From contig JAPLRW010000146.1 of the NCBI GenBank assembly GCA_026398935.1, positions 1-34,999 on the forward strand: a stretch of DNA of 34,999 nt, read 5' to 3'. The position numbers and the translations under genes are program-made. The notes under the pieces are model-generated. The model was not told the origin of the DNA, ran no database searches, and was given only the letters and a program-made list of their open reading frames with translations. This DNA is from Methylococcales bacterium. GTDB lineage: Bacteria > Pseudomonadota > Gammaproteobacteria > Methylococcales > Methylomonadaceae. This document shows, in pieces, positions 23,589-32,496 of the stretch (position 1 is the stretch's first letter; each line of letters begins with the position of its first letter).

Positions 23589-24719
23589 TCACTCTTGCCT
23601 ATATTCCTCTGGGACAACAATATTTCCCGGTAACGAAGGCGATTTTAAGCCCTGCGCTTTGGCGGCTTTTAATGAAAAAACATAGGCCAGCACTTGCGCA
23701 ACCGCTAAAAAAAGCCCTTTGGGGATTTCATGCTCCAACTCTGTAGAATAATACAACGCCCTCGCCAATGGCGGCGAAGCGACTAAAGGTACATCTGCCC
23801 CCGTCGCCAAATGTCGAATTTGTGCAGCGATTAAATCCACCCCTTTTGCAACCACTTTCGGCGCACCAAGCCCATTAGGATCATATTTTAAGGCTACTGC
23901 AAAATGCGTAGGGTTAGTAACAACAACGTCCGCATTAGGTACTTCAGACATCATTCGCCCTTGCGCCATCTCCATTTGTAAGCGCCGAATTCGCCCTTTG
24001 ACTTCAGGATTACCATCCGACTCTTTCGACTCATCCCGTAATTCCTGCTTGCTCATTTTAAGCTCTTTATTGTGTGTCCATAATTGATAAGGCACATCCA
24101 ACATAACCACTAACAGTAACGACGAACTTAAATACAAGAACCCCCACGCCATTATTTTTATAGTATGAATAATTGCGACATGCACAGGCTCGGCATTTAA
24201 ACCCACTAACTCAGGCAAATAACCTTTGAATAACACATAAGCGATGCTAAAGATTAAGATTACTTTTAATAACGCTTTCAGTAATTCGACAAAGCCTTTT
24301 GGCCCAAATAACCGTGGAATACCTTTAATAGGGTCTAATTTACCAAATTTTGGGGAAACGGCATCCATGCTAAAATTCCAGCCGCCTAAAGACATAGGCC
24401 CTATAAAAGCAGCCAAACACATTGCCCCTACCAGCGGGGCGATCAATAACAAGCCATCTAACGCAGAGCGTTTCAAATAGACCAGCAGAGTCAGTGGATC
24501 AAAAATAGCCTCACGTTCCAACGCAAAGCTATAGTGCATAATGTCAAGTAATCCCTCACCTATCTTAGCACCCAGCATCAACAGTAACGTCGCACTAGCC
24601 AGCAACATAATCAGTGTATTTAACTCTCTTGATCGCGCAATCTGACCTTTTTTACGCGCATCTTCGAGGCGCTTACTACTCGGTTCTTCGGTTTTATCTT
24701 CACCAGAATCTTCAGCCAT
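23589..24719 (-). CDS. flhB: Flagellar export apparatus protein FlhB
   Basis: FlhB controls the switch in export from rod-hook to filament proteins. The 376 residues contain four transmembrane helices (within about 30-210) after a polar N-terminus (EDSGEDKTEEPSSKRLEDAR), and a cytoplasmic domain with the self-cleavage site N269-P270-T271-H272 in VVTNPTHFAVAL. All are as expected for an active, autocleaving FlhB. It follows fliR after 66 bases and precedes flhA by 58. Confidence 0.96.
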   Translation of the reverse strand: MAEDSGEDKTEEPSSKRLEDARKKGQIARSRELNTLIMLLASATLLLMLGAKIGEGLLDIMHYSFALEREAIFDPLTLLVYLKRSALDGLLLIAPLVGAMCLAAFIGPMSLGGWNFSMDAVSPKFGKLDPIKGIPRLFGPKGFVELLKALLKVILIFSIAYVLFKGYLPELVGLNAEPVHVAIIHTIKIMAWGFLYLSSSLLLVVMLDVPYQLWTHNKELKMSKQELRDESKESDGNPEVKGRIRRLQMEMAQGRMMSEVPNADVVVTNPTHFAVALKYDPNGLGAPKVVAKGVDLIAAQIRHLATGADVPLVASPPLARALYYSTELEHEIPKGLFLAVAQVLAYVFSLKAAKAQGLKSPSLPGNIVVPEEYRQE

Positions 24720-24785
24720 GGTTATAGCTCATCCACAAAAAACCCATGTACTTATCAGCTTAACCCTATCATCAACCCAACAATC

Positions 24786-25568
24786 CTAACGCTTAACATT
24801 CAGCAACTGTCCAATTAAATCATACGCATCAAGTAACATATTCTCTGAAAAAAACGCCAGCGCATTCGGTAGCGTCATCCAAATTAACAGCAGCCCCAAT
24901 AAAATGGTTATAGGAAAACCGATTGAAAAGACTTGTAATTGCGGTGCGGCACGCGCAGCAACCCCAAAACTAATGTTTACAAATAACAGACTCGCCATCA
25001 CTGGCAATGACAACAATAAGCCCGCCGATAACAACTGTTCGCTCCAGCTAATGATAGACCATATCGCTGTTTTTCCTAATCCATCAGCACTGATCGGCAA
25101 ACTGGTAAAACTATCCACCAACATTTCAATAAGTAACAAATGCGCATTCATACTTAAAAAAACCAAAGTACAACTAATGGTATACAGTTGCGCGACCACG
25201 GGTGATTGCTGACCATCTTGCGGATCAACCATGGCGGCAAACCCTAAACCCATACCATTCGACACACCTTGCCCACCTAAAGCAACGGCAGCAAATACCA
25301 TCTGCAAGACAAAACCACTGACCAAACCGATAAACAATTGTTGTATCGTTACCATTAAACCGGTGTAACTGAACATCTCTAAAGCAGGTATCGGTGGAAT
25401 AAGCGGCATAACAACAACCGTAATCGCCATAGATAAAATCATCCGCACCCTTGCCGGAACGGCGCTGATGCTAAAAATAGGCAGGGTAATAAAAAGGGCA
25501 CTGATTCTAATTAAAGGCCAGAAGAATGACGCGACCATGGTTTGTAATTGCGTGGCAGTAAAGTCCAT
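24786..25568 (-). CDS. fliR: Flagellar export gate protein FliR
   Basis: FliR is a membrane component of the FliP5-Q4-R1 export gate. The 260-residue protein has about six hydrophobic helices: FFWPLIRISALFITLPIF at the start, then VRMILSMAITVVVMPLIP, QLFIGLVSGFVLQMVFAAV, and late segments such as FPITILLGLLLIWMTLPN. The region GQGVSNGMGLGFAAMVDPQ is typical. It begins four bases after the fliQ stop codon. Confidence 0.95.
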   Translation of the reverse strand: MDFTATQLQTMVASFFWPLIRISALFITLPIFSISAVPARVRMILSMAITVVVMPLIPPIPALEMFSYTGLMVTIQQLFIGLVSGFVLQMVFAAVALGGQGVSNGMGLGFAAMVDPQDGQQSPVVAQLYTISCTLVFLSMNAHLLLIEMLVDSFTSLPISADGLGKTAIWSIISWSEQLLSAGLLLSLPVMASLLFVNISFGVAARAAPQLQVFSIGFPITILLGLLLIWMTLPNALAFFSENMLLDAYDLIGQLLNVKR

Positions 25569-25572
25569 GCTT

Positions 25573-25842
25573 TTAGCCGATCAACGTTGGAATATCACGA
25601 ATTAAATCCTGAAAATAGTCCACGAACAACTGTAACATCCATGGCCCTGCGAGTATTAGCACTCCGCCAATAACAATTACCTTCGGAATAAAGGTTAAGG
25701 TTGTTTCATTAATTTGCGTGGCGGCTTGAAACATCGCGACAATCAGACCAACGACCAAAGAAGGCAAAAGAATGGGCGCAGATAATTTTACCGCAATCAA
25801 CATAGCGTCCTGCACGACCATTGCCACCGTTTCGGGCGTCAT
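25573..25842 (-). CDS. fliQ: Flagellar export gate protein FliQ
   Basis: This small gate subunit of 89 residues has two transmembrane helical hairpins (LSAPILLPSLVVGLIVAMFQ and VIVIGGVLILAGPWMLQLFV) and the conserved QINETTLTFIPK between them. AGGAG lies five bases upstream of the ATG. It sits 15 bases after fliP in the universal fliP-Q-R order. Confidence 0.96.
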   Translation of the reverse strand: MTPETVAMVVQDAMLIAVKLSAPILLPSLVVGLIVAMFQAATQINETTLTFIPKVIVIGGVLILAGPWMLQLFVDYFQDLIRDIPTLIG

Positions 25843-25857
25843 GCTGACTCCTGTAGT

Positions 25858-26616
25858 TTATGGCGTGACATAAAAACTCGCCGCCAGCATTTCCATAATG
25901 AGCGACCAGCCATCGGCCAATACAAACAACATCAATTTAAATGGCAAAGAAATAATCATCGGCGATAACATCATCATCCCCATCGACATTAAAACGCTGG
26001 CAACGACTAAATCAATAATAAGAAACGGGAGGAAAATGAGGAACCCAATTTGAAAAGCGGTTTTTAATTCACTGGTAACGTAAGCAGGCAATAAAATCGA
26101 AAACGGCACATCTTCCGGGCCATTCAATTCACCCTTGCCGGAGAGCCTGACAAATAATTCAATATCTGCTTCACGCGTCTGTTTTAACATAAATTGCCGA
26201 AACGGTTGCGAGGCTTTTTCAACCGCATCGGTGAGGCTAATTTTTTCTTCCATATATGGCTGCACAGCGTCAATATTGACCTTATCAAACACTGGCATCA
26301 TAATAAAAATCGTTAAAAACAGCGACAAGCCTAACAACACCTGATTACTGGGCGCTTGCGCCGTACCCAATGCCTGCCGTAACAACCCTAAGACGATCAT
26401 AATGCGTGTAAATGACGTCATGGTCAATAACATGGCAGGCAATAGCGTCAACAAGGTCATTAACGCCAGAATTTGGATGGTAACACTGTAGGTTTGCCCA
26501 CCGCCCGGATTGGTTGTTACCGTCACCGCTTGCAGTCCCGGCGCAGCAAAAACACTCTCATTCGGCAATAGCATCGTCAACACCACGATACCAAACAAAC
26601 ACACTAATTTACTCAC
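25858..26616 (-). CDS. fliP: Flagellar export gate protein FliP
   Basis: FliP is the main pore-forming subunit of the flagellar export gate. The 252-residue product has a cleavable signal peptide ([22 protein letters not shown]), then transmembrane segments including [20 protein letters not shown] and [20 protein letters not shown]. The FliP signatures [16 protein letters not shown] and [20 protein letters not shown] are present. It starts with GTG at 26616, overlapping the end of fliO by eight bases. Confidence 0.96.
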   Translation of the reverse strand: MSKLVCLFGIVVLTMLLPNESVFAAPGLQAVTVTTNPGGGQTYSVTIQILALMTLLTLLPAMLLTMTSFTRIMIVLGLLRQALGTAQAPSNQVLLGLSLFLTIFIMMPVFDKVNIDAVQPYMEEKISLTDAVEKASQPFRQFMLKQTREADIELFVRLSGKGELNGPEDVPFSILLPAYVTSELKTAFQIGFLIFLPFLIIDLVVASVLMSMGMMMLSPMIISLPFKLMLFVLADGWSLIMEMLAASFYVTP

Positions 26617-27058
26617 CAGATCGGCCTTTTAATGCTTGCATCAGTTGTTGAGCAAAAGGCGTATCCACAAAAGATTGCGGGGCGCGCGTCGTATTAGCCA
26701 AACACTCATCGCCTTCTAAAACAGTCAATGTTTCAATGCGGCCAGGGGTAACGGCTAAAACGAGCTGCTTCGTACCGACTTGCAATAAAACCACTTTCTC
26801 ACGCAATCCCAAGGCAACTCCGCCCACAACGTGCATTTTTCCGGTCGATGCCAGCCCATTGCCACTGTTTAATTTACGCAGCATCCACACGCACGCAAAA
26901 AAAATCCCCAGAACTATCGCCAAAGCAAGCAGCCAATTCAATACATTCATTGATGATAGCTCACGTACCGATTGCCCCACAACCTGCGCAGCGGCTGCAT
27001 CCACTGCATAACTTACACAGCCTAGCGCTATAATCCTACCAGCCAACATACGCCTCAT
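26609..27058 (-). CDS. fliO: Flagellar assembly protein FliO
   Basis: FliO is a membrane scaffold that helps assemble the FliP ring. The 149-residue protein has a signal-like N-terminus, one clear transmembrane helix ([20 protein letters not shown]) and a cytoplasmic FliO domain ([20 protein letters not shown], then [15 protein letters not shown]). Two ATG codons are possible (27058 and 27049), and the first is used. It lies between fliN (25 bases) and fliP (overlapping), in the expected order. Confidence 0.9.
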   Translation of the reverse strand: MRRMLAGRIIALGCVSYAVDAAAAQVVGQSVRELSSMNVLNWLLALAIVLGIFFACVWMLRKLNSGNGLASTGKMHVVGGVALGLREKVVLLQVGTKQLVLAVTPGRIETLTVLEGDECLANTTRAPQSFVDTPFAQQLMQALKGRSGE

Positions 27059-27083
27059 AATGACAACTCACCTTGATAAATCA

Positions 27084-27536
27084 TCACCCTAAATGTCTAA
27101 CGCGCTCAGTGGGGCTAATAACATCCGTGAGTCGAATGCCAAACTTATCATTAACCACCACGACTTCACCATGAGCAATCAACGTGCCATTGACCAATAC
27201 ATCCATCGGCTCACCCGCAAATCGATCCAATTCAACCACGGATCCTTGATTTAATTGCAATAGATTTCTGATACTAATAAGGGTACGCCCTATTTCCATT
27301 GAAATAGTCACGGGGATATCCAAAATAACATCCATTTTGATTTCATCACCCGTCGGCATCGAACGACCCGCAGAACCCTCGCCTAACTCCTGAAATCGTG
27401 CCGACGCAAAGCTTTCAGCATCTTCCTGCTCTTTTAAAGCATCACCCCAATCAGCATCGGCACCTGTGCCTTCCTGCTCTTTTAAAGCATCGCCCCACGC
27501 ATCGTCTAAGGCTTCGTCAGATACATCTTCACTCAT
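27084..27536 (-). CDS. fliN: Flagellar motor switch protein FliN
   Basis: FliN forms the lower C-ring of the switch with FliM. The 150-residue protein ends in the SpoA-type domain, with DVILDIPVTISMEIGRTLIS, LLQLNQGSVVELDRFAGEP and VVVNDKFGIRLTD. The N-terminal 60 residues are acidic and contain a tandem duplication of DxWGDALKEQE (residues about 12-22 and 28-38). Enteric FliN has a single related segment (DDLWAEALSEQ), so this copy number is unusual. It follows fliM after 123 bases containing a run of A/T. Confidence 0.95.
   Translation of the reverse strand: MSEDVSDEALDDAWGDALKEQEGTGADADWGDALKEQEDAESFASARFQELGEGSAGRSMPTGDEIKMDVILDIPVTISMEIGRTLISIRNLLQLNQGSVVELDRFAGEPMDVLVNGTLIAHGEVVVVNDKFGIRLTDVISPTERVRHLG
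27422..27497 (-). repeat. 48-base tandem duplication in fliN
   Basis: The plus-strand sequence CTTCCTGCTCTTTTAAAGC-ATC-(A/G)-CCCCA occurs at 27422-27449 and again at 27470-27497, a period of 48 bases (16 codons), with one substitution in 28 bases. Near identity at third codon positions suggests a fairly recent in-frame duplication. It doubles the W-G-D-A-L-K-E-Q-E segment of FliN. Confidence 0.9.
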
Positions 27537-27659
27537 AGCTTGTGCCTAATTATCATTTATCGTTAACATTACAGCCGATGACGCTTACTCATTACTTAAC
27601 ATCGTGGATTTTTTAGATGACGGGTATTTTGATTTAATAATGTCCAAAAAAAAAATCAA

Positions 27660-28637
27660 CTACGCTGAATCCTGTGTGATTTTTTCAATAATCTGAACCG
27701 CATAATTACCATCAGAAACCCCCACTTTACCCAAAAAAACAGGAACGCCCTCAGCTTTTACCACGACAGTATCCGTCATTTCAATAGGAATAACGTCACC
27801 TTTTTTAAACTGCATAACATCATTAATCAACATAACCTTCTCAACCAACATGCTATTGAGTGTCACTTTAGAGCGCATCACTTCTTTTTTAAGTGACTCC
27901 TGCCAACGCCCATCGACTTCACCCCGATCACTGCCAACCGCATCCAGCAAATCTCGAATCGGCTCAATCATGGCATAAGGCATAGTAATATTAATATCGC
28001 CGCCACCACCTTCCAACTCCACGCGGATAGTGGAAATAACCACAATCTCCGTCGGACTAACAATATTAGCAAACTGCGGATTCACCTCGGAGCTTAAATA
28101 TTCAAACTCCATATCCATGACGGGTCGCCAAGCTTCACCCAAATCTTTAAAGATCATATTCACCATCAGGCTAATCACGCGCATTTCGGTGGGTGTAAAT
28201 TCTCGCCCTTCTACTTTATTGTAAAATTGACCACCTCCCCCAAAAAAATTATCGACTGCAGTGAACACTAATCGTGGCTCCATCACAATCAAGCCCCGTC
28301 CGCGTAACGGTGCGAAACGAACGATATTTAAATTCGTCGGAACATACAAACTTTGTACGTATTCAGAAAATTTTTGAATTTGAATACCGAAGTTAGACAC
28401 ATCCGCTGTACGCCGTAAAAAATTAAATAAACTGATCCGAAAGTAACGAACAAATCGCTCATTAACCATCTCCAACGTGGGCATTCGCCCACGCACAATC
28501 CGTTCCTGACTATTAAAATCATACGGCCGCGCCGAGGTATCCTCAGGAAAATCAGATTCAACTTCAATATCACCATCATCAACGCCGTGTAACAGCGCGT
28601 CAATTTCGTCTTGCGACAGTAAATCAGCAGTAGACAT
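27660..28637 (-). CDS. fliM: Flagellar motor switch protein FliM
   Basis: FliM is the C-ring protein that binds CheY-P and passes the signal to FliG. The 325-residue protein has the N-terminal CheY-binding peptide LLSQDEIDALLHG (residues 6-18), a CheC-like middle domain with the GGxG motif (FFGGGGQFYNK), and a C-terminal SpoA domain (VTLNSMLVEKVMLINDVMQF, then FLGKVGVSDGNYAVQI). The ATG directly follows the fliL stop (TAAATG) and lacks a Shine-Dalgarno sequence, so it probably depends on translation of fliL. Confidence 0.96.
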   Translation of the reverse strand: MSTADLLSQDEIDALLHGVDDGDIEVESDFPEDTSARPYDFNSQERIVRGRMPTLEMVNERFVRYFRISLFNFLRRTADVSNFGIQIQKFSEYVQSLYVPTNLNIVRFAPLRGRGLIVMEPRLVFTAVDNFFGGGGQFYNKVEGREFTPTEMRVISLMVNMIFKDLGEAWRPVMDMEFEYLSSEVNPQFANIVSPTEIVVISTIRVELEGGGGDINITMPYAMIEPIRDLLDAVGSDRGEVDGRWQESLKKEVMRSKVTLNSMLVEKVMLINDVMQFKKGDVIPIEMTDTVVVKAEGVPVFLGKVGVSDGNYAVQIIEKITQDSA

Positions 28638-29222
28638 TTATTGCATCACTAATGAAGTAAAAAACACCTCTTTAACGTGCTTACCTACCGCCATTTTAGA
28701 TAATACTTGGTTAACCTCCTCCAATAAAATGACTCGCAACGCCTCCTTACCCTCTTTGGTTTTTAAGCTTTCAGGGCTTTGAGCGCTAATTTTCATCATC
28801 AAGTTATTCCGTAGCATAGGCTCATGTTTTTTTAATTCTACGGTGGTTTCTTCACTATCGGCTAAAAATGATAACGAAACCTGCACTAATGTGGCACCCG
28901 TACCTTTTGGAAAATTAACAATCATGGGGTGTGCCAAATCAAAATACATTGGCTCTTCTTCCGCACTTTTCTTTGCGTTTGGATCAGCGCTGTCTTCCTC
29001 AGACGCCTGTTCGGTTTTTTTAGCGACATGCTTTTCATCACCCTCGGCACCATCCGCTTTAGCAGGCTCTGCAGCATCGCCCTCCGCAGCATGATCAGCA
29101 CCGCGCATAAAGAAATAATAACCACCACCTGCTCCACCTAATAACAGCAGTACGGCGACAATAATAATGATCAATTTTTTGGAAGATTTTTTCTCTCCCG
29201 GTTCAGCTTTATGTTCAGCCAT
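28638..29222 (-). CDS. fliL: Flagellar basal body-associated protein FliL
   Basis: FliL is an inner-membrane protein that encircles and supports the stator units. The 194 residues comprise a short cytoplasmic tail, one transmembrane helix (KLIIIIVAVLLLLGGAGGGYYF), an unusually long acidic, Ala/Lys/Glu-rich linker of about 50 residues, and the periplasmic FliL domain (MYFDLAHPMIVNFPKGTGAT to FFTSLVM). It is the first gene of the flagellar series. The 252-base region upstream has only a weak candidate promoter on the minus strand (TTGAGT, 17 bases, TATAGC, near 29360-29390). No sigma-54 site of correct spacing was found. Confidence 0.93.
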   Translation of the reverse strand: MAEHKAEPGEKKSSKKLIIIIVAVLLLLGGAGGGYYFFMRGADHAAEGDAAEPAKADGAEGDEKHVAKKTEQASEEDSADPNAKKSAEEEPMYFDLAHPMIVNFPKGTGATLVQVSLSFLADSEETTVELKKHEPMLRNNLMMKISAQSPESLKTKEGKEALRVILLEEVNQVLSKMAVGKHVKEVFFTSLVMQ

Positions 29223-29474
29223 GTCAAGAATGATCCTCTATATCCATCACGTAGAAAAGCGATGTAAAGACTTACTTAGAAATACAATCAATGCCTAATA
29301 TACCCGTGCACTATTGCTATGATTTAGAATGCCGCTAAAAACAACTAAAAAACATGCTATATCCCTTCATCGCATACCACTCAATCAATATTAATATGCC
29401 AGATAAATTGAACCGTATTAGATAAGGAAAGCCTATTACGCTTTTAGTTATGCCATCCTGACTAACGGAATCTC

Positions 29475-32429
29475 TTAACTGATTTTTTCAAGTATTTCAT
29501 GCCCTGCTTTTTTCTGCTCCACCGTACCTTCTAATAAATCATTTGCAATATCTTTGGCAGCCTCTATATCGCCCATGTCCACATAAGCATTTGCAAGATT
29601 TACCTTTGTTTCAAAGGCACTATAACTGTCCGTCAAATCACTCACTTCAACATTGCCCGCAGCTTTATCCATCTTATTTGGCATAGAGGAAGGCGCTGGA
29701 CTAAAATCAAAATTAAAATTAAAATCGTCATCGTCCTGTCCAACAACGGTTGACTCTGTATCTCCACTCGAAAAATCCATCAATGCCGCAGATTCGTCAG
29801 CAGTAGCCATCGATTCAAAAGCATTAAAATCAAAATCTAAACCATTTGCGTCATCTGTACCCATCAAATCAATAGACTCATCATCAGAAAACGCATGTTC
29901 TGTAGCGAAAGAATTTAAATCAAAATCTAAACCATTATCATCCGCACTGATTACATCGACAGACTTATCCTCTAACTTGACTGTATTTTCTGTAGCAAAT
30001 GCATTTAAATCAAAATCCAAGCCGTTATCATCATCTGCATCGATTACATTGACAGACTTATCCTCTAATGCGCCTGTATTTTCTATAGCAAACGCATTTA
30101 AATCAAAATCCAGACCATTATCATCTTCGTCATCGATAAATTCCAAAGATTCGTCCTGTGATAAAAATGTATCCGCCGAAAAAGCACTTAAATCAAAATC
30201 CATATCGTGCGCAGAATTACTTTTCGACGTAACGACATCATACGGCGTATCATCCCCTGAAGAAAAATCACTGCCCCCAAACGTCATACCAGAAGAAAAA
30301 TCATTGTCTTGGTCTAAAACCGTAATAGGCGCAGTTGTTTTCTCCATCGGCACACCTGAGGTGAGTACAGGCATTGCAACAGGCTTATCATCCGACAACG
30401 CATCCAAATCGAAATCATCCGTTGTTGGTTTATACTCACTTTCTGCCTGCGTGGATAAGACGGCTTTAGTTAACAGAGTAGGCGCTGACAAACTGGAATT
30501 AGACGCAACCGAACTTGTCAGCGGATTAGCATCAAATGAAAACTCATCAACCATCTCCTCAACTTTAGCCCAAAAAGCAGTCTCCGTCTGCTTCCCGTCA
30601 GCAACCAATTGTTGAACATACTGATCAAAACCTGGCTTATTATCACTCGCCTGTAAAATTTCTAACAATTTCAGCTTGCATTCATTGCGCTCAGGATGAT
30701 CGACAATAACTTGCCGAATCAACTCTTCCGCTTGCTGGTAACGCCCATAGGCCAAATAAACATCTGCCTCGGACGTTGGATCAATTTCAGTTTGCTCCGT
30801 CTCAAATGCATCAAACTCACTGGGCGTAAATTCGCTTAAAAAGGCACTTTCACCCATCATTCCGACTTCATAGCTGGTCGAGTGATCCGTCGGCATCGAT
30901 ACGTTTTTTTCTGTATCCGGCAAACTAATCTGGCTTGCTGAAGCAAACATACTTTCAGTATCAATGACTTCTTTAACATTACGCTTCCGCGACCACATCA
31001 GTGCTAAGCCACCCAGCAAACTGACCGCCAATCCACCAGCAAGCAAATAATAATCCGCAAAAGGATCGGCTTCCGGCACAGCGGGAACAGGGGCTATTGA
31101 AGGCGCAGGTGTACTATTAATCTGCGCTGGCGCAGCATCAACCATCGGTTCAGGCTCAGCAATCGCTAAGGCTGGATTGGTATCCAAGGAATCAAGCTTA
31201 GTATCCGTTGCAGGCAAAGAAGCCAACGGCGTCACCGGCAGCACCTCAACAGCAGGGGCTAGGCTGGGATTGGTAGATAATTGTTTGTTTTGCAAAGACG
31301 CCAATTGCGCATCTTTTACTTCTAACATTTTTTGCATGACCAGCAATTGCTGCTCTATATGCTCAAAGCGTTGCTTTAAATCCGCATCATCATTTGCTAT
31401 ATTTGTGCCACTCGCGCTTGCCGCAGAGGCTCTTCCAGAAACAATGTCATGTTGCTCACTGCCTGCACTATTATCAACATTCCCCGAAATATCGCCTTCC
31501 AGCGGCGTGACTAATTTTAACTGTTTAATGGTGGCTGGTTTTACAGTCCCCTCATCGGTTTGCACGGGAGGTTTAGCGTGTTTTTGCTTAGGCTCAACAA
31601 CAGCGTGCGCTATTTTTTTATCGGCAATGGAGGGCTGTGCAACATGCTTACGTTCAGGCTCTCCCTGTTGTTTGAATTCGGCTAACGCTTGCGACTGAGA
31701 TAGCCTTAACACATCCCCTCGATCAGGAATCGATAGCATTTCACCCGCTAATAACGCGTTTACATTTGGCCTAGAAAATGCGCGAGGATTCGCTTCATAA
31801 ATAGCCATGACCATTTGTGCGGCCGAAACGTCATCACTTTTGACTTGATTAGCAATACTCCAAATGGTATCACTGCGACGAACAGGCCCATACTCACTGA
31901 CCGATGCAGCAGCATCGTTATTATCCACACGCTCAATAGACTTAGGTTTTGCGTCAACATCAGGTTCTGAAAAATCATCACGCCGAGCAATAGGCGGCTT
32001 TACGCGGGTAACGACTGGCGTAACAGCCTGCTTATACGTGGTTGGTGGATCAACTAATACCGTAAACTCGCGAAATAAACTGCCATTATCACCCGTCACT
32101 TCCAATAAAAAATCCAGAAAAGGTTCTTTTAGCACCTCATCTGAGGTCAGTTTCACGACGATAGAGCCGTCTGCCTTAACCGCTGGGGTAAACCTTATTT
32201 TGGTAAGAAAATAACTCCACGGCACACCCGCTTCATCAAATTTAGCGGGGGACGCGAGTTTAACCTGAATACTGTCAACACTTTCACCACCGGAGGCCAC
32301 CAATGCAATTTCTGCATTTAATTTTTGATTTAAGGCGGAGCGCAACTTAATACCACCTATCCCTAACGAATAAACACTCGTAGATGTCAATAGTGACACC
32401 GCTACTAATGTTTTAGTTAAATTGCGCAT
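29475..32429 (-). CDS. fimV: FimV-type polar hub protein
   Basis: FimV is a polar landmark that binds peptidoglycan and recruits type IV pilus and other polar machines. The 984-residue protein has a signal peptide (NLTKTLVAVSLLTSTSVYSLG), the conserved N-terminal FimV domain (GIKLRSALNQKLNAEI), a LysM-like motif (RRSDTIWSIANQV, AGEMLSIPDRG), a Glu/Gln-rich coiled coil, one transmembrane helix at about 455-478, and a cytoplasmic acidic region. The acidic region contains five imperfect repeats of about 30 residues. It ends in the C-terminal TPR-like FimV domain (VNLANAYVDMGDIEAAKDIA). AAGGAG precedes the ATG. It lies downstream of asd, as in Pseudomonas. Confidence 0.93.
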   Translation of the reverse strand: MRNLTKTLVAVSLLTSTSVYSLGIGGIKLRSALNQKLNAEIALVASGGESVDSIQVKLASPAKFDEAGVPWSYFLTKIRFTPAVKADGSIVVKLTSDEVLKEPFLDFLLEVTGDNGSLFREFTVLVDPPTTYKQAVTPVVTRVKPPIARRDDFSEPDVDAKPKSIERVDNNDAAASVSEYGPVRRSDTIWSIANQVKSDDVSAAQMVMAIYEANPRAFSRPNVNALLAGEMLSIPDRGDVLRLSQSQALAEFKQQGEPERKHVAQPSIADKKIAHAVVEPKQKHAKPPVQTDEGTVKPATIKQLKLVTPLEGDISGNVDNSAGSEQHDIVSGRASAASASGTNIANDDADLKQRFEHIEQQLLVMQKMLEVKDAQLASLQNKQLSTNPSLAPAVEVLPVTPLASLPATDTKLDSLDTNPALAIAEPEPMVDAAPAQINSTPAPSIAPVPAVPEADPFADYYLLAGGLAVSLLGGLALMWSRKRNVKEVIDTESMFASASQISLPDTEKNVSMPTDHSTSYEVGMMGESAFLSEFTPSEFDAFETEQTEIDPTSEADVYLAYGRYQQAEELIRQVIVDHPERNECKLKLLEILQASDNKPGFDQYVQQLVADGKQTETAFWAKVEEMVDEFSFDANPLTSSVASNSSLSAPTLLTKAVLSTQAESEYKPTTDDFDLDALSDDKPVAMPVLTSGVPMEKTTAPITVLDQDNDFSSGMTFGGSDFSSGDDTPYDVVTSKSNSAHDMDFDLSAFSADTFLSQDESLEFIDDEDDNGLDFDLNAFAIENTGALEDKSVNVIDADDDNGLDFDLNAFATENTVKLEDKSVDVISADDNGLDFDLNSFATEHAFSDDESIDLMGTDDANGLDFDFNAFESMATADESAALMDFSSGDTESTVVGQDDDDFNFNFDFSPAPSSMPNKMDKAAGNVEVSDLTDSYSAFETKVNLANAYVDMGDIEAAKDIANDLLEGTVEQKKAGHEILEKIS
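29821..30210 (-). repeat. Five ~90-base tandem repeats in fimV
   Basis: The coding unit NGLDFDLNAFA followed by about 20 acidic residues occurs five times, with unit starts near 29821, 29911, 30001, 30094 and 30184 on the plus strand, a period of 90 to 93 bases. The DFDL-x-A/S-F core is conserved while the rest drifts. The encoded segment is about residues 740-880, in the cytoplasmic part of FimV. Period and phase are in-frame, so copy number could change without breaking the gene. Confidence 0.9.
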
Positions 32430-32496
32430 TTTTTCTCCTTATACTCGTGACCAGGTACTCATGTCGACAGTTGTCAACCAATAGAACAAGCTTAGC

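Noticed and set aside
29440-29454. Possible sigma-54 promoter (GG then GC) upstream of fliL
   Set aside because: The GG and GC elements are separated by 11 bases rather than the required 10, and flanking bases do not fit. It is also about 220 bases from the fliL start.
29653-30615. Long plus-strand frame of 320 codons, Ser/Lys rich
   Set aside because: It is the antisense of the fimV repeats. The repetitive acidic coding sequence keeps the opposite frame free of stops, and the composition is not protein-like.
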